DNA from: Verrucomicrobiales bacterium
Lineage (GTDB): Bacteria; Verrucomicrobiota; Verrucomicrobiia; Limisphaerales; JAFMIX01
Reading direction: 5' to 3'
Length of the DNA: 6,015 nt
NCBI GenBank assembly: GCA_017853785.1
Contig: JAFMIX010000137.1
Span: forward strand, 1-6,015
Part shown: in pieces, positions 1-6,015 of the stretch
Numbering within the stretch: the stretch's first letter is position 1
How the letters are laid out: each line of letters opens with the position of its first letter
Made by a program: the position numbers and the translations under genes
The notes under the pieces: model-generated
What the model saw: the letters and a program-made list of their open reading frames with translations, nothing else
Databases searched by the model: none
Told to the model about the DNA's origin: nothing

Positions 1-385
1 ACAACGGGCCGGAGTTCATCGCGCAGGTGATTCAGCGGTGGCTGAAAGAGAACGGTATCAAAACCATCTACATCGAGCCAGGATGTCCGTGGTAGAACGG
101 GTATGCGGAGAGTTTTAATGGGCGGTTCCGGCGGGAATACCTGAACCGGGTGTTAATTTACACGCTGAGTGAGGGCCGGAAGGGGGGACGTTTGAAGACT
201 GGCGGCAATATTACAACCAGAAACTGCCGCATCGTTCACTGGGCTTGCAAACGCCAGCGGCGTTTGCCAAGAATCAGCGTGAATCAGTTTCCGATTCCAG
301 TCGGGCTACGCCCGCCTTCCACCGGAAACTGGTAGCGCAGAAAAAACCAAAACTGCCGCAAAAATTCGCATCAAAAGTGGCGTGA
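1..385 (+). pseudogene. IS3-family transposase (orfB, DDE integrase core), 3' part, inactivated
   Basis: Reading from base 3 gives NGPEF, then KTIYIEPGCPW, a stop, and NGYAESFNG. This is the second half of the rve-type catalytic core of IS3-family OrfB. The second catalytic Asp would be the codon split by the left edge (its last two bases are AC), and the catalytic Glu is in YAES. They are 35 residues apart, fitting the DD(35)E signature. Two lesions are visible. A TAG at 93-95 stands where the family normally has Glu (PWENG), so a single G-to-T change would explain it. A frame change near 171-187 (one base lost or two gained) moves the rest into another frame. There it continues as FEDWRQYYN, LPHRSLGLQTPAAF and a Lys-rich tail ending at TGA 383-385. 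The FEDWRQYYN...PHRSLG block is the usual C-terminal IS3 motif. No functional transposase can be made from this copy without suppression and frameshifting. Confidence 0.9.
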
Positions 386-398
386 CTAGTGGGGGTCA
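1..398 (+). mobile_element. IS3-family insertion sequence remnant (right end only)
   Basis: The left part of the element lies outside the window. What remains is the 3' half of the orfB transposase (to 385) and a short right end. The string GGGGGTCA at 391-398 reads TGACCCCC on the opposite strand, and a TG...CA terminus of this kind is usual for IS3-family inverted repeats. I therefore place the right boundary near 398. The boundary is inferred, because the left inverted repeat and the target duplication cannot be seen. The stretch is less GC-rich than the operon to its right. The family call rests on the transposase motifs described in the pseudogene entry. Confidence 0.7.
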
Positions 399-538
399 AT
401 CAATTCCACTCGCTTCAGCGCATAGATAACCTGCTTGTTGCTACATGATGGATTTTTTGAACGGGAGCGAACCCTGGTTTCGCGTAAACCTCACACCCGT
501 GACCCTCTTGAAAGAGCAACTGCCAGGAGTTCGTAGAT

Positions 539-559
539 GTCGTAGCATAATGCTACGAC
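539..559. repeat. Near-perfect 21-bp palindrome
   Basis: Ten bases, GTCGTAGCAT (539-548), are mirrored exactly by ATGCTACGAC (550-559) around a single central A. The partial copy TCGTAG also occurs just upstream at 531-536. As RNA it would form a hairpin, with the central bases opening into a loop, but no T-run follows on either strand. It is therefore not a standard intrinsic terminator. It lies between the IS remnant and the 3' end of tRNA-Pro. It could be a protein-binding operator, a dispersed palindromic repeat, or a stabilising hairpin in read-through RNA. The window does not decide between these. Confidence 0.6.
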
Positions 560-637
560 GTTTATGATGCGGTTTGCATCTGCAGCGTCTGTTTGGTTTT
601 TGCCCAAGCTTCGTGCCCCCAAAACCCCAATAAAAAA

Positions 638-715
638 TGGTCGGAGCGACAGGATTCGAACCTGCGACGTCTTGGACCCAAACCAAGTGCTCTAGCCAGG
701 CTGAGCTACGCTCCG
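638..715 (-). tRNA. tRNA-Pro (anticodon TGG)
   Basis: On the minus strand the acceptor arm CGGAGCG (709-715) pairs with CGCTCCG (complement of 642-648). The D stem is GCTC/GAGC. The anticodon stem CTTGG/CCAAG encloses the loop TTTGGGT with anticodon TGG (complement of 678-680). The T arm is GCAGG-TTCGAAT-CCTGT. The discriminator is A, and CCA is encoded at 638-640. The C1-G72 first pair is typical of bacterial tRNA-Pro. It should read CCA and, by wobble, other proline codons. It is transcribed away from the tRNA-Lys gene. Confidence 0.96.
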
Positions 716-735
716 ATGAGCGATAGTAACCCTCA

Positions 736-741
736 ATTTTA
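736..741 (-). promoter_or_regulatory. Possible -10 element for tRNA-Pro
   Basis: On the minus strand the hexamer TAAAAT (complement of 736-741) matches five of six positions of the TATAAT consensus. It would place transcription start some 10-15 bases before the mature tRNA 5' end at 715. A second, weaker candidate, TACTAT, lies closer to the gene. I see no convincing -35 hexamer at the right distance from either, so this is only a candidate. Confidence 0.3.
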
Positions 742-788
742 TCCCCGAGGCAATGACTAATTCCACCGCAGAATTCCATAACTGAAGA

Positions 789-814
789 TTGACAAAATGA
801 CCCCGGGCTAGGAT
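789..814 (+). promoter_or_regulatory. Probable promoter of tRNA-Lys
   Basis: TTGACA at 789-794 is an exact -35 consensus. Downstream, TAGGAT (809-814) matches four of six -10 positions at a short 14-base spacing, while GATTCT (812-817) sits at the ideal 17-base spacing but matches only three. Either would start RNA about 10-15 bases before the tRNA at 831. The GC-rich stretch CCCCGGG between the boxes recalls discriminator-like GC-rich segments of stable RNA promoters, but it lies in the spacer here. The -35 call is good; the -10 is uncertain. Confidence 0.5.
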
Positions 815-830
815 TCTCTGCCCTTGTTGT

Positions 831-906
<76 letters not shown>

Positions 907-915
907 CTTCTTTCC

Positions 916-933
916 ACTTTCCCAAAGTTTTTT
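916..933 (+). terminator. Weak intrinsic terminator after tRNA-Lys
   Basis: ACTTT (916-920) and AAAGT (924-928) form a five-pair stem around a CCC loop, followed directly by a run of six T (928-933). The stem is short and mostly A-T, so it is weaker than a classical Rho-independent terminator. Its position ten bases after the tRNA 3' end supports the role. Confidence 0.45.
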
Positions 934-1013
934 GTAACCAGATCCAGACCATAACACTTTCAAATCGAGATTTTCCTGGGGCTCAAAAAATCTTTCGTTC
1001 ATCCGCTTAGGGG

Positions 1014-1041
1014 GTGACATTATGGCGGTTGCGATTAGTAT
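1014..1041 (+). promoter_or_regulatory. Candidate promoter of the cytochrome-DUF1501 operon
   Basis: GTGACA (1014-1019) matches five of six -35 positions. TAGTAT (1036-1041) matches four of six -10 positions, after a 16-base spacer. Transcription would begin near 1048, which leaves about 70 bases of leader before the preferred ATG at 1119. The remaining leader (934-1118) shows no riboswitch or strong operator that I can recognise. This is a consensus match only. If right, it rules out a coding start at the GTG of 1014. Confidence 0.35.
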
Positions 1042-1118
1042 TTCGCGACCCAAAAATGTGTGTGCCTAATTTTTTCCGCTTGATTGCGATAAATGACCCA
1101 AAGTCGGCGGCGTTTGCT

Positions 1119-4100
1119 ATGACAGGGCGCTGCGTGCGGATTGTTTTGGTCTGTCTGGGCGTGGGATGCGGCGGCTTTGGGGCGGGTCGTGCCGCCGCCG
1201 CGTCCGCGCCGGTGCAATACAACCGCGATATCCGCCCGATCATTTCAGAGAATTGTTTCACCTGTCACGGCATGGATCCGGGATCGCGCAAAGCGAAGCT
1301 GCGTCTGGACAGCTTTGCGGAGGCGACGGCGCTACGGGAGGATGGCTCGCCGGCGATTGTTCCGGGCAAGCCGGAGAAAAGCGAGGCCATCCGCCGCCTC
1401 TTCGATGACGGCGATGATGTGATGCCGCCGGTGAAATCCCACAAAACGCTGACGAAGCAGCAGAAGAAGTTATTGCAGCGTTGGGTGGCGGAGGGGGCAA
1501 AATACGAGCCGCACTGGTCTTTTATCGCCCCGGTGAAAGCACCGGCGCCGGCGGTGAAGTCCACCAAGTGGGTGCGCAATCCCGTGGATAATTTCATCCT
1601 CGCCCGGCTCGAGAGCGAGCAGCTTCAGCCCGCGCCGGAAGCCGACCGCCGCACGTTGGCGCGGCGGTTGAGCTACGACCTTACTGGATTGCCGCCCGCG
1701 CCGGCGGAGGTGGAGGCGTTCGTCGCCGACCTGTCGCCCGATGCTTACGAAAAGCTGGTGGACCGCTGGCTGGCCTCGCCGCATTGGGGTGAACATCGCG
1801 GGCGTTATTGGCTGGACGCGGCGCGTTATGGCGACACGCACGGCATCCACTTCGACAATTTCCGCGAGATGTGGACGTATCGCGACTGGGTCATCAACGC
1901 CTTCAATGCCAACATGCCGTTCAACCAGTTCACCATTGAGAACCTTGCCGGCGACCTGTTGCCCGATGCCACGCGCGACCAGAAAATCGCCAGCGGCTTC
2001 AACCGCTGCAACATCACCACGAGCGAGGGTGGCGCGATCAACGAGGAGTATCTGGTGCTCTACACGCGCGACCGGACGGACACGACTTCGCTGGTATGGC
2101 TGGGGATGACGGCGGGCTGCGCGGTCTGCCACGACCACAAATACGACCCGCTCTCGCAGAAAGAATTTTATTCGATGGCGGCATTTTTCAACAACACCAC
2201 CCAGAAGGCGATGGACGGAAATGTGAAGGACACACCGCCGGTGGTCGTGATTCCCAAGCCGGAGGAGGAAGTGCGCTGGGCGGCGATCGGGCCGGAGTTG
2301 GCGGACGCCGAGAAGCAGGTGGAGGCCCGCAAGCGGGAGGCGCGGCCCGCGTTTGACTCCTGGCAGCAGCAGCCGGACGCCACCAACTCCTCCCAACCGC
2401 TGCCCGAAGCGGGACTGGTTTTCCACGCGCCCTTGGATGAAGGGGTGGGGAACGAGGTGCGCGTCGAGGTAGCCGGCGAGCCCCGCAAGGTTGATGGCGG
2501 CATGAAGAGCGTTTGGAAGGAAGGCGCGATTGCGGCGAAGGCCTGGTTTGTGCCGAAGGCGGGCGCGTTGGAGTTCCCCGGGGTGGGCGACTTCGAGCGC
2601 GACCAGAAATTCAGTTGTGCCACGTGGGTGAAACCGGGCAAGGACAAGAACGGCTCCCTCGTCGCCCATATGACGGAATCGGCGGAACATCGCGGCTGGG
2701 ATTTGTTCCTTGAAGGCAAAAAAGTTGTGGTGCATCTCGTGAGCGATTGGCCGACAAACGCCATCAAGGTCATGGCGAAAAAAGATCTGCCCAACAACAA
2801 GTGGAGCCACGTCTGCGTGACTTATGATGGTTCTTCCCAAGCCGGCGGCGTGAGCATTTTCGTCAACGGCGAAGCGCAGGAATTGGAAACCGCCGAGGAC
2901 GCGCTCTCCCGGAGTATTCACACGGAAGTGCCGTTCACCCTCGGGCAACGGCATCGCGGTGACCGGCTCGATGATGCCGGCTTGCAGGATGTCCGCATCT
3001 ATTCCCGCGAACTTACGGGCATGGAAGTCGCCCAACTAGCCTCGTTGCCGCGCCTCCAGTGGCTCGTCCGCAAGCCCGTTTCCAAGAACACCACGAATGA
3101 GACCGAGGAAGCCTACGAGCTGTGGCTCAATTCCTTTGACGTCCAATATCCCGGTCTCGCCAAGCAGCAGCTGCAGCTGAAACGGGAACAGACGCTGATC
3201 CGCCAACGCGGCACGGTGGCGCACATCATGCAGGAGAAAGATGAGGCCGCCGAGGCCTTCCTGCTGTTCCGCGGCCAGTATGACCAGCGGCGCGAAAAAC
3301 TGACTCCTGGCACGCCGCAGGTATTGCCGCCGATGGCCGCCGATCTGCCGCGCAACCGCCTCGGCTTTGCCAAGTGGTTGGTCACGCCGGAACACCCGCT
3401 CACAGCGCGCGTCACGGTGAACCGGTTCTGGCAGGAACTGTTCGGCACCGGCCTGGTCCGCACGGCGGGCGATTTCGGCATCGCCGGCGAAACGCCGTCC
3501 CATCCGGAATTGCTCGATTGGCTCGCGGTGGAATTCCGTGAGAGCGGCTGGGATGTGAAGAAATTCTTCAAGTTGCTCGTGACCTCCGCGACCTATCGGC
3601 AATCCGCCGTGACTCCGCGGGAGAAACTGGAGCGCGATCCCAAAAACCGCCTCCTCTCGCGCGGCCCGCGTTTCCGCATGGACGCCGAGATGATCCGCGA
3701 CACCGCCCTCGCCGCCAGCGGCCTGCTCGTGCCCAAACTCGGTGGCCGCAGCGTGAAGCCGTATCAGCCCGAGGGCGTATGGGAAGCCGTGGCGATGCCG
3801 AACAGCGACACCAAGTCCTACAAACCGGACACCGGCGAATCGCTTTACCGCCGCAGCCTCTATACGTTCTGGAAGCGCGCCGCGCCGCCGGCTTCGATGG
3901 AAATCTTCAACGCCCCGAACCGCGAGACCTGCACCGTGCAGCGCGAGCGCTCCGACACGCCGCTCCAGGCGCTCGTCACCTTGAACGACCCGCAATTCGT
4001 CGAGGCCGCGCGCAATCTCGCTGCGCACGCGCTCCAGCAGCCGGGCAGCAATGCCGTGGCAAGGATCGATTTCATGGCTCAACGGCTTATCGCCCGGCCG

Positions 4101-4301
4101 CTGCGCCCGGCGGAGAAAAAAATCGTTTCCCAATCACTGAAGGATTTGCTGGCCCACTATCAGACGGCGCCGAAAGCTGCCGCCGCCCTGATCGCCGTGG
4201 GTGAATCCAAACCCGACGCCACGTTGGACCAGCCCACGCTGGCCGCCTACACGATGGTCGCGAACCAGTTGATGAACTTGGACGAGGTGTTGAACAAATG
4301 A
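1119..4301 (+). CDS. Exported PSCyt1-PSCyt2-LamG-PSD1 protein (DUF1549/DUF1553), putative dihaem cytochrome
   Basis: This is a planctomycete/verrucomicrobial-type exported protein of about 1060 residues; its reaction is unknown. Residues 1-30 look like a Sec signal: Arg4 and Arg7, a hydrophobic core, then an Ala-rich cleavage site near ASA30. PSCyt1 (about 32-135) contains the haem motif CFTCH (46-50) and the Met in DDVMPP (Met102), a likely distal haem ligand. PSCyt2/DUF1549 (about 154-360) has DLTGLPP and a second CxxCH, CAVCHDHKYDP (from 334). A charged, probably helical linker follows, then a LamG/concanavalin-like domain (about 432-641) with FSCATWVKP, KWSHVCVTYDG and DVRIYSREL. PSD1/DUF1553 (about 745-972) has NRFWQELFGTGLV, TSATYRQS and DTPLQALVTLNDPQF. 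The tail VANQLMNLDEVLNK is typical of the family. ATG 1119 is preferred because it puts the signal peptide at the N-terminus. Upstream in-frame starts (ATG 1056, GTG 1014) would bury it, though no start has a clear Shine-Dalgarno site. The stop overlaps the next gene's ATG. The LamG domain may bind a polysaccharide (inference). Confidence 0.93.
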   Translation: MTGRCVRIVLVCLGVGCGGFGAGRAAAASAPVQYNRDIRPIISENCFTCHGMDPGSRKAKLRLDSFAEATALREDGSPAIVPGKPEKSEAIRRLFDDGDDVMPPVKSHKTLTKQQKKLLQRWVAEGAKYEPHWSFIAPVKAPAPAVKSTKWVRNPVDNFILARLESEQLQPAPEADRRTLARRLSYDLTGLPPAPAEVEAFVADLSPDAYEKLVDRWLASPHWGEHRGRYWLDAARYGDTHGIHFDNFREMWTYRDWVINAFNANMPFNQFTIENLAGDLLPDATRDQKIASGFNRCNITTSEGGAINEEYLVLYTRDRTDTTSLVWLGMTAGCAVCHDHKYDPLSQKEFYSMAAFFNNTTQKAMDGNVKDTPPVVVIPKPEEEVRWAAIGPELADAEKQVEARKREARPAFDSWQQQPDATNSSQPLPEAGLVFHAPLDEGVGNEVRVEVAGEPRKVDGGMKSVWKEGAIAAKAWFVPKAGALEFPGVGDFERDQKFSCATWVKPGKDKNGSLVAHMTESAEHRGWDLFLEGKKVVVHLVSDWPTNAIKVMAKKDLPNNKWSHVCVTYDGSSQAGGVSIFVNGEAQELETAEDALSRSIHTEVPFTLGQRHRGDRLDDAGLQDVRIYSRELTGMEVAQLASLPRLQWLVRKPVSKNTTNETEEAYELWLNSFDVQYPGLAKQQLQLKREQTLIRQRGTVAHIMQEKDEAAEAFLLFRGQYDQRREKLTPGTPQVLPPMAADLPRNRLGFAKWLVTPEHPLTARVTVNRFWQELFGTGLVRTAGDFGIAGETPSHPELLDWLAVEFRESGWDVKKFFKLLVTSATYRQSAVTPREKLERDPKNRLLSRGPRFRMDAEMIRDTALAASGLLVPKLGGRSVKPYQPEGVWEAVAMPNSDTKSYKPDTGESLYRRSLYTFWKRAAPPASMEIFNAPNRETCTVQRERSDTPLQALVTLNDPQFVEAARNLAAHALQQPGSNAVARIDFMAQRLIARPLRPAEKKIVSQSLKDLLAHYQTAPKAAAALIAVGESKPDATLDQPTLAAYTMVANQLMNLDEVLNK

Positions 4302-5794
4302 ATCCCTTTCCTGAATTCAACCCGCATCCGATCTTCAAAGACTACGTCCGCTCCGAGTCGCGCCGCCAGTTCCTCCGGCGCGGCGCAAGTTTCCTCGGCA
4401 CTGCCGCGCTGGCAACGCTAGCGCCGCAGCTGCTCTTTGCCCGGGACAACAAATCCGCCGCCGCCCACGCCGCGCTGAAAGCCGTCGGGCCGCACTTCCC
4501 TCCCAAGGCCAAGCGCGTGATCTACCTGCACATGGTCGGCGGGCCGTCGCAGATGGATTTGTTCGATTACAAGCCCGTGATGAACGAGTGGTTCGACAAG
4601 GAATTGCCCGACAGCGTCCGCATGGGCCAGCGCATCACCGGTATGACCAGCGGCCAGAAGCGGTTTCCGGTGGCGCCCTCCAAATATAAATTCGCCCGGC
4701 ACGGCAAGAACGGCATGTGGGTTTCCGAACTGCTTCCGTGGACCGCAAAGATGACGGACGATCTCACCTTCATCCGCACGATGCACACGGACGCCATCAA
4801 CCACGAACCCGCCATCACCATGATGCAAACCGGCAACATGGTCACGGGCCGGCCGTGCCTTGGCTCGTGGGTTTCGTATGGGCTCGGTTCGGCGAACGAC
4901 AACCTCCCGACCTTTGTCGTGCTCGTGGCGCGGCCCACGAACACCGAGCAGATCCAGGCCATCTCGGGCCGGCTCTGGTCCTCCGGCTATCTGCCCGGCG
5001 AACACGCGGGCGTCTCCTTCCGCTCGGCGGGCGACCCCATCCTGTTCATCAACAATCCCGCCGGGGTGGATTTCAAAGTCCGGCGCAAGATGCTGGATGG
5101 CTTGAAGGCTTTGAATGAAATCAATTATCGCGCGGTCGGCGATCCGGAGACTCATACGCGCATCCAGCAGTATGAACTCGCGTTCCGGATGCAGGCCAGC
5201 GTGCCCGAACTCACCGCCATTACCGGCGAACCGGAATCCACATACGCGCTATACGGCGCGGACGCGAAGAAGCCCGGCACGTTCGCCAACACCGCCCTTA
5301 TGGCGCGGCGGCTCGTCGAGCGTGGCGTGCGCTTCGTGCAGATCTATCACAACAATTGGGACACCCACTCCAACACCTCGGGCCGGTTACCCAGCCAGTG
5401 CAAGGACGTGGATCAGGCGTGCTACGGATTGATCCAGGATCTGAAGGCGCGCGGGATGTTGGACGACACGCTCGTCGTCTGGGGCGGCGAATTTGGCCGC
5501 ACGATCTATACGCAGGGCGAACTCACCAAGGAAAACTACGGGCGCGACCATCACCCCCGCTGCTTCACCATGTGGATGGCGGGCGGCGGCGCCAAGCCCG
5601 GCGTCATCCACGGCGAGACGGACGATTTCAGCTACAACATCGTCAAGGACGGCGTCCACATCCGCGATTTCCACGCGACCGTGCTCAACCGCTTGGGCTT
5701 CGACCACGAACGCTTCAGCTACCGCTACCTCGGGCTCGACCAACGCCTCACCGGTGTGGAAAAGGCCAATGTCATTTCCGAACTCATCACCTAG
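4298..5794 (+). CDS. DUF1501 family protein, Tat-exported, sulfatase/alkaline phosphatase-like fold
   Basis: The 498-residue product carries a twin-arginine signal: SRRQFLRRG (Arg22, Arg23), a hydrophobic stretch to about residue 47, and cleavage after LLFA. The mature part is one DUF1501 domain. Conserved-looking blocks are HMVGGPSQMDLFDYKP (78-93), HTDAINHEPA (163-172), NNWDTHSNT (352-360), VVWGGEFGRT (393-402) and YGRDHHP (414-420). The Asp, His and Glu residues in these blocks are the likely metal ligands of an alkaline phosphatase superfamily fold. Biochemical function is unknown for the family. Tat export suggests folding, perhaps with a metal, before crossing the membrane. Its ATG overlaps the upstream TGA (ATGA, 4298-4301), and a weak GAGG lies ten bases before it, so translational coupling is likely. 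PSCyt/PSD1 and DUF1501 genes commonly occur as neighbours in Planctomycetota and Verrucomicrobiota, which implies a joint function. The length is normal, with no frameshift and no missing block. Confidence 0.95.
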   Translation: MNPFPEFNPHPIFKDYVRSESRRQFLRRGASFLGTAALATLAPQLLFARDNKSAAAHAALKAVGPHFPPKAKRVIYLHMVGGPSQMDLFDYKPVMNEWFDKELPDSVRMGQRITGMTSGQKRFPVAPSKYKFARHGKNGMWVSELLPWTAKMTDDLTFIRTMHTDAINHEPAITMMQTGNMVTGRPCLGSWVSYGLGSANDNLPTFVVLVARPTNTEQIQAISGRLWSSGYLPGEHAGVSFRSAGDPILFINNPAGVDFKVRRKMLDGLKALNEINYRAVGDPETHTRIQQYELAFRMQASVPELTAITGEPESTYALYGADAKKPGTFANTALMARRLVERGVRFVQIYHNNWDTHSNTSGRLPSQCKDVDQACYGLIQDLKARGMLDDTLVVWGGEFGRTIYTQGELTKENYGRDHHPRCFTMWMAGGGAKPGVIHGETDDFSYNIVKDGVHIRDFHATVLNRLGFDHERFSYRYLGLDQRLTGVEKANVISELIT

Positions 5795-5818
5795 CATCAA
5801 CCAGCAACACATCACCCC

Positions 5819-6015
5819 ATGAAAACCCCATCCCTCACCCGCCGGCATTTTCTCAAACAAGCCGGGGCTATCGCCGCCTTCAGCACGGTCGCGCCCTACG
5901 TCCTCGCCAGCGACAAAGCTGGCACGAAGTTGCCGGTCATCGGCACGGGCGAGCATCAATACGAAGTCATCCATGACTGGGGTGAACTCCCCGCCGGCCA
6001 CGCCTACGGCAACAC
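5819..6015 (+). CDS. Tat-exported protein, N-terminus only; possible beta-propeller (NHL-type) protein
   Basis: The frame is open from ATG 5819 to the window edge (65 complete codons). It begins MKTPSLTRRHFLKQAGAIAA, a clear Tat signal (Arg8, Arg9, TRRHFLK), and the hydrophobic region ends at YVLA (residues 28-31). The visible mature part includes HQYEVIHDWGELPAG and then HAYGNT at the edge. From memory, this style of sequence (YEVIHDWGELP followed by GNTHG) opens exported six-bladed beta-propeller/NHL-repeat proteins of Planctomycetota and Verrucomicrobiota. No propeller repeat lies in the window, so that call is tentative. The gene follows the DUF1501 stop by 24 bases with no terminator between, so it probably shares the operon. 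No Shine-Dalgarno sequence is visible. The gene call is firm because of the Tat signal; the function is not. Confidence 0.75.
   Translation, partial: MKTPSLTRRHFLKQAGAIAAFSTVAPYVLASDKAGTKLPVIGTGEHQYEVIHDWGELPAGHAYGN

Noticed and set aside
150..335. Small 61-codon gene starting at GTG 150
   Set aside because: It is the transposase frame read from after the stop and then through the frameshift into nonsense; it is not an independent gene.
455..530. Possible degenerate third tRNA on the minus strand
   Set aside because: A GGGTTCGCTCCC-like stretch recalls a T arm, but no acceptor stem, D arm or anticodon arm can be folded around it.
566..580. Small hairpin GATGC-GGTTT-GCATC
   Set aside because: Only five pairs and no T-run. 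It is below what I would call a feature.
1470..3035. Long minus-strand frame (521 codons) opposite the cytochrome-like gene
   Set aside because: It is the mirror of a GC-rich coding frame. The peptide is rich in Arg, His and Gly with no recognisable motif, while the plus strand has continuous family motifs.
3036..4133. Minus-strand frame (365 codons) opposite the PSD1 domain
   Set aside because: Same artefact: antisense of a well-supported gene, biased composition, no domain, signal peptide or upstream signal.
4418..5155. Minus-strand frame opposite the DUF1501 gene
   Set aside because: Antisense shadow with no motif; the plus-strand frame is a full-length family member.
5387..6001. Minus-strand frame spanning the DUF1501 end and the start of the third gene
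   Set aside because: It crosses two supported plus-strand genes and shows only a low-complexity Val/Asp/Ala-rich peptide.

Overview
The window most likely comes from a member of the Planctomycetota-Verrucomicrobiota (PVC) group, with Verrucomicrobiota my preferred guess. The main evidence is a tandem of a PSCyt1/PSCyt2/PSD1 cytochrome-like protein and a Tat-exported DUF1501 protein, a pair strongly expanded in those phyla. GC-rich coding sequence and the scarcity of clear Shine-Dalgarno sites agree with this. The assignment is inference and no species can be named.

Layout. Bases 1-398 are the 3' end of a dead IS3-family insertion sequence. Its DDE transposase carries an in-frame stop and a frameshift, and a likely right terminal repeat lies near 391-398. 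Bases 399-637 are non-coding apart from a 21-bp near-perfect palindrome (539-559). Two divergent tRNA genes follow: tRNA-Pro(TGG) on the minus strand (638-715) and tRNA-Lys(CTT) on the plus strand (831-906). Both encode their CCA ends, and a 115-bp spacer between them holds the presumed promoters. A weak terminator-like hairpin follows tRNA-Lys. Bases 934-1118 form the leader of the next operon.

From about 1119 to the right edge, three genes run on the plus strand. The first encodes a roughly 1060-residue Sec-exported protein with two CxxCH haem-binding motifs, a LamG-like domain and a C-terminal PSD1 domain. The second overlaps it by ATGA and encodes a 498-residue Tat-exported DUF1501 protein of the alkaline phosphatase/sulfatase-like fold. 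The third starts 24 bases later, carries a Tat signal, and is cut by the window edge; its visible N-terminus resembles exported beta-propeller (NHL-type) proteins. All three products should act outside the cytoplasm. A shared role, perhaps in redox or polymer processing at the cell envelope, is plausible but unproven.

I found no clearly new system. The points most worth a second look are the three-gene export operon, the two haem sites with an internal LamG domain, and the doubly inactivated IS beside the tRNA pair.
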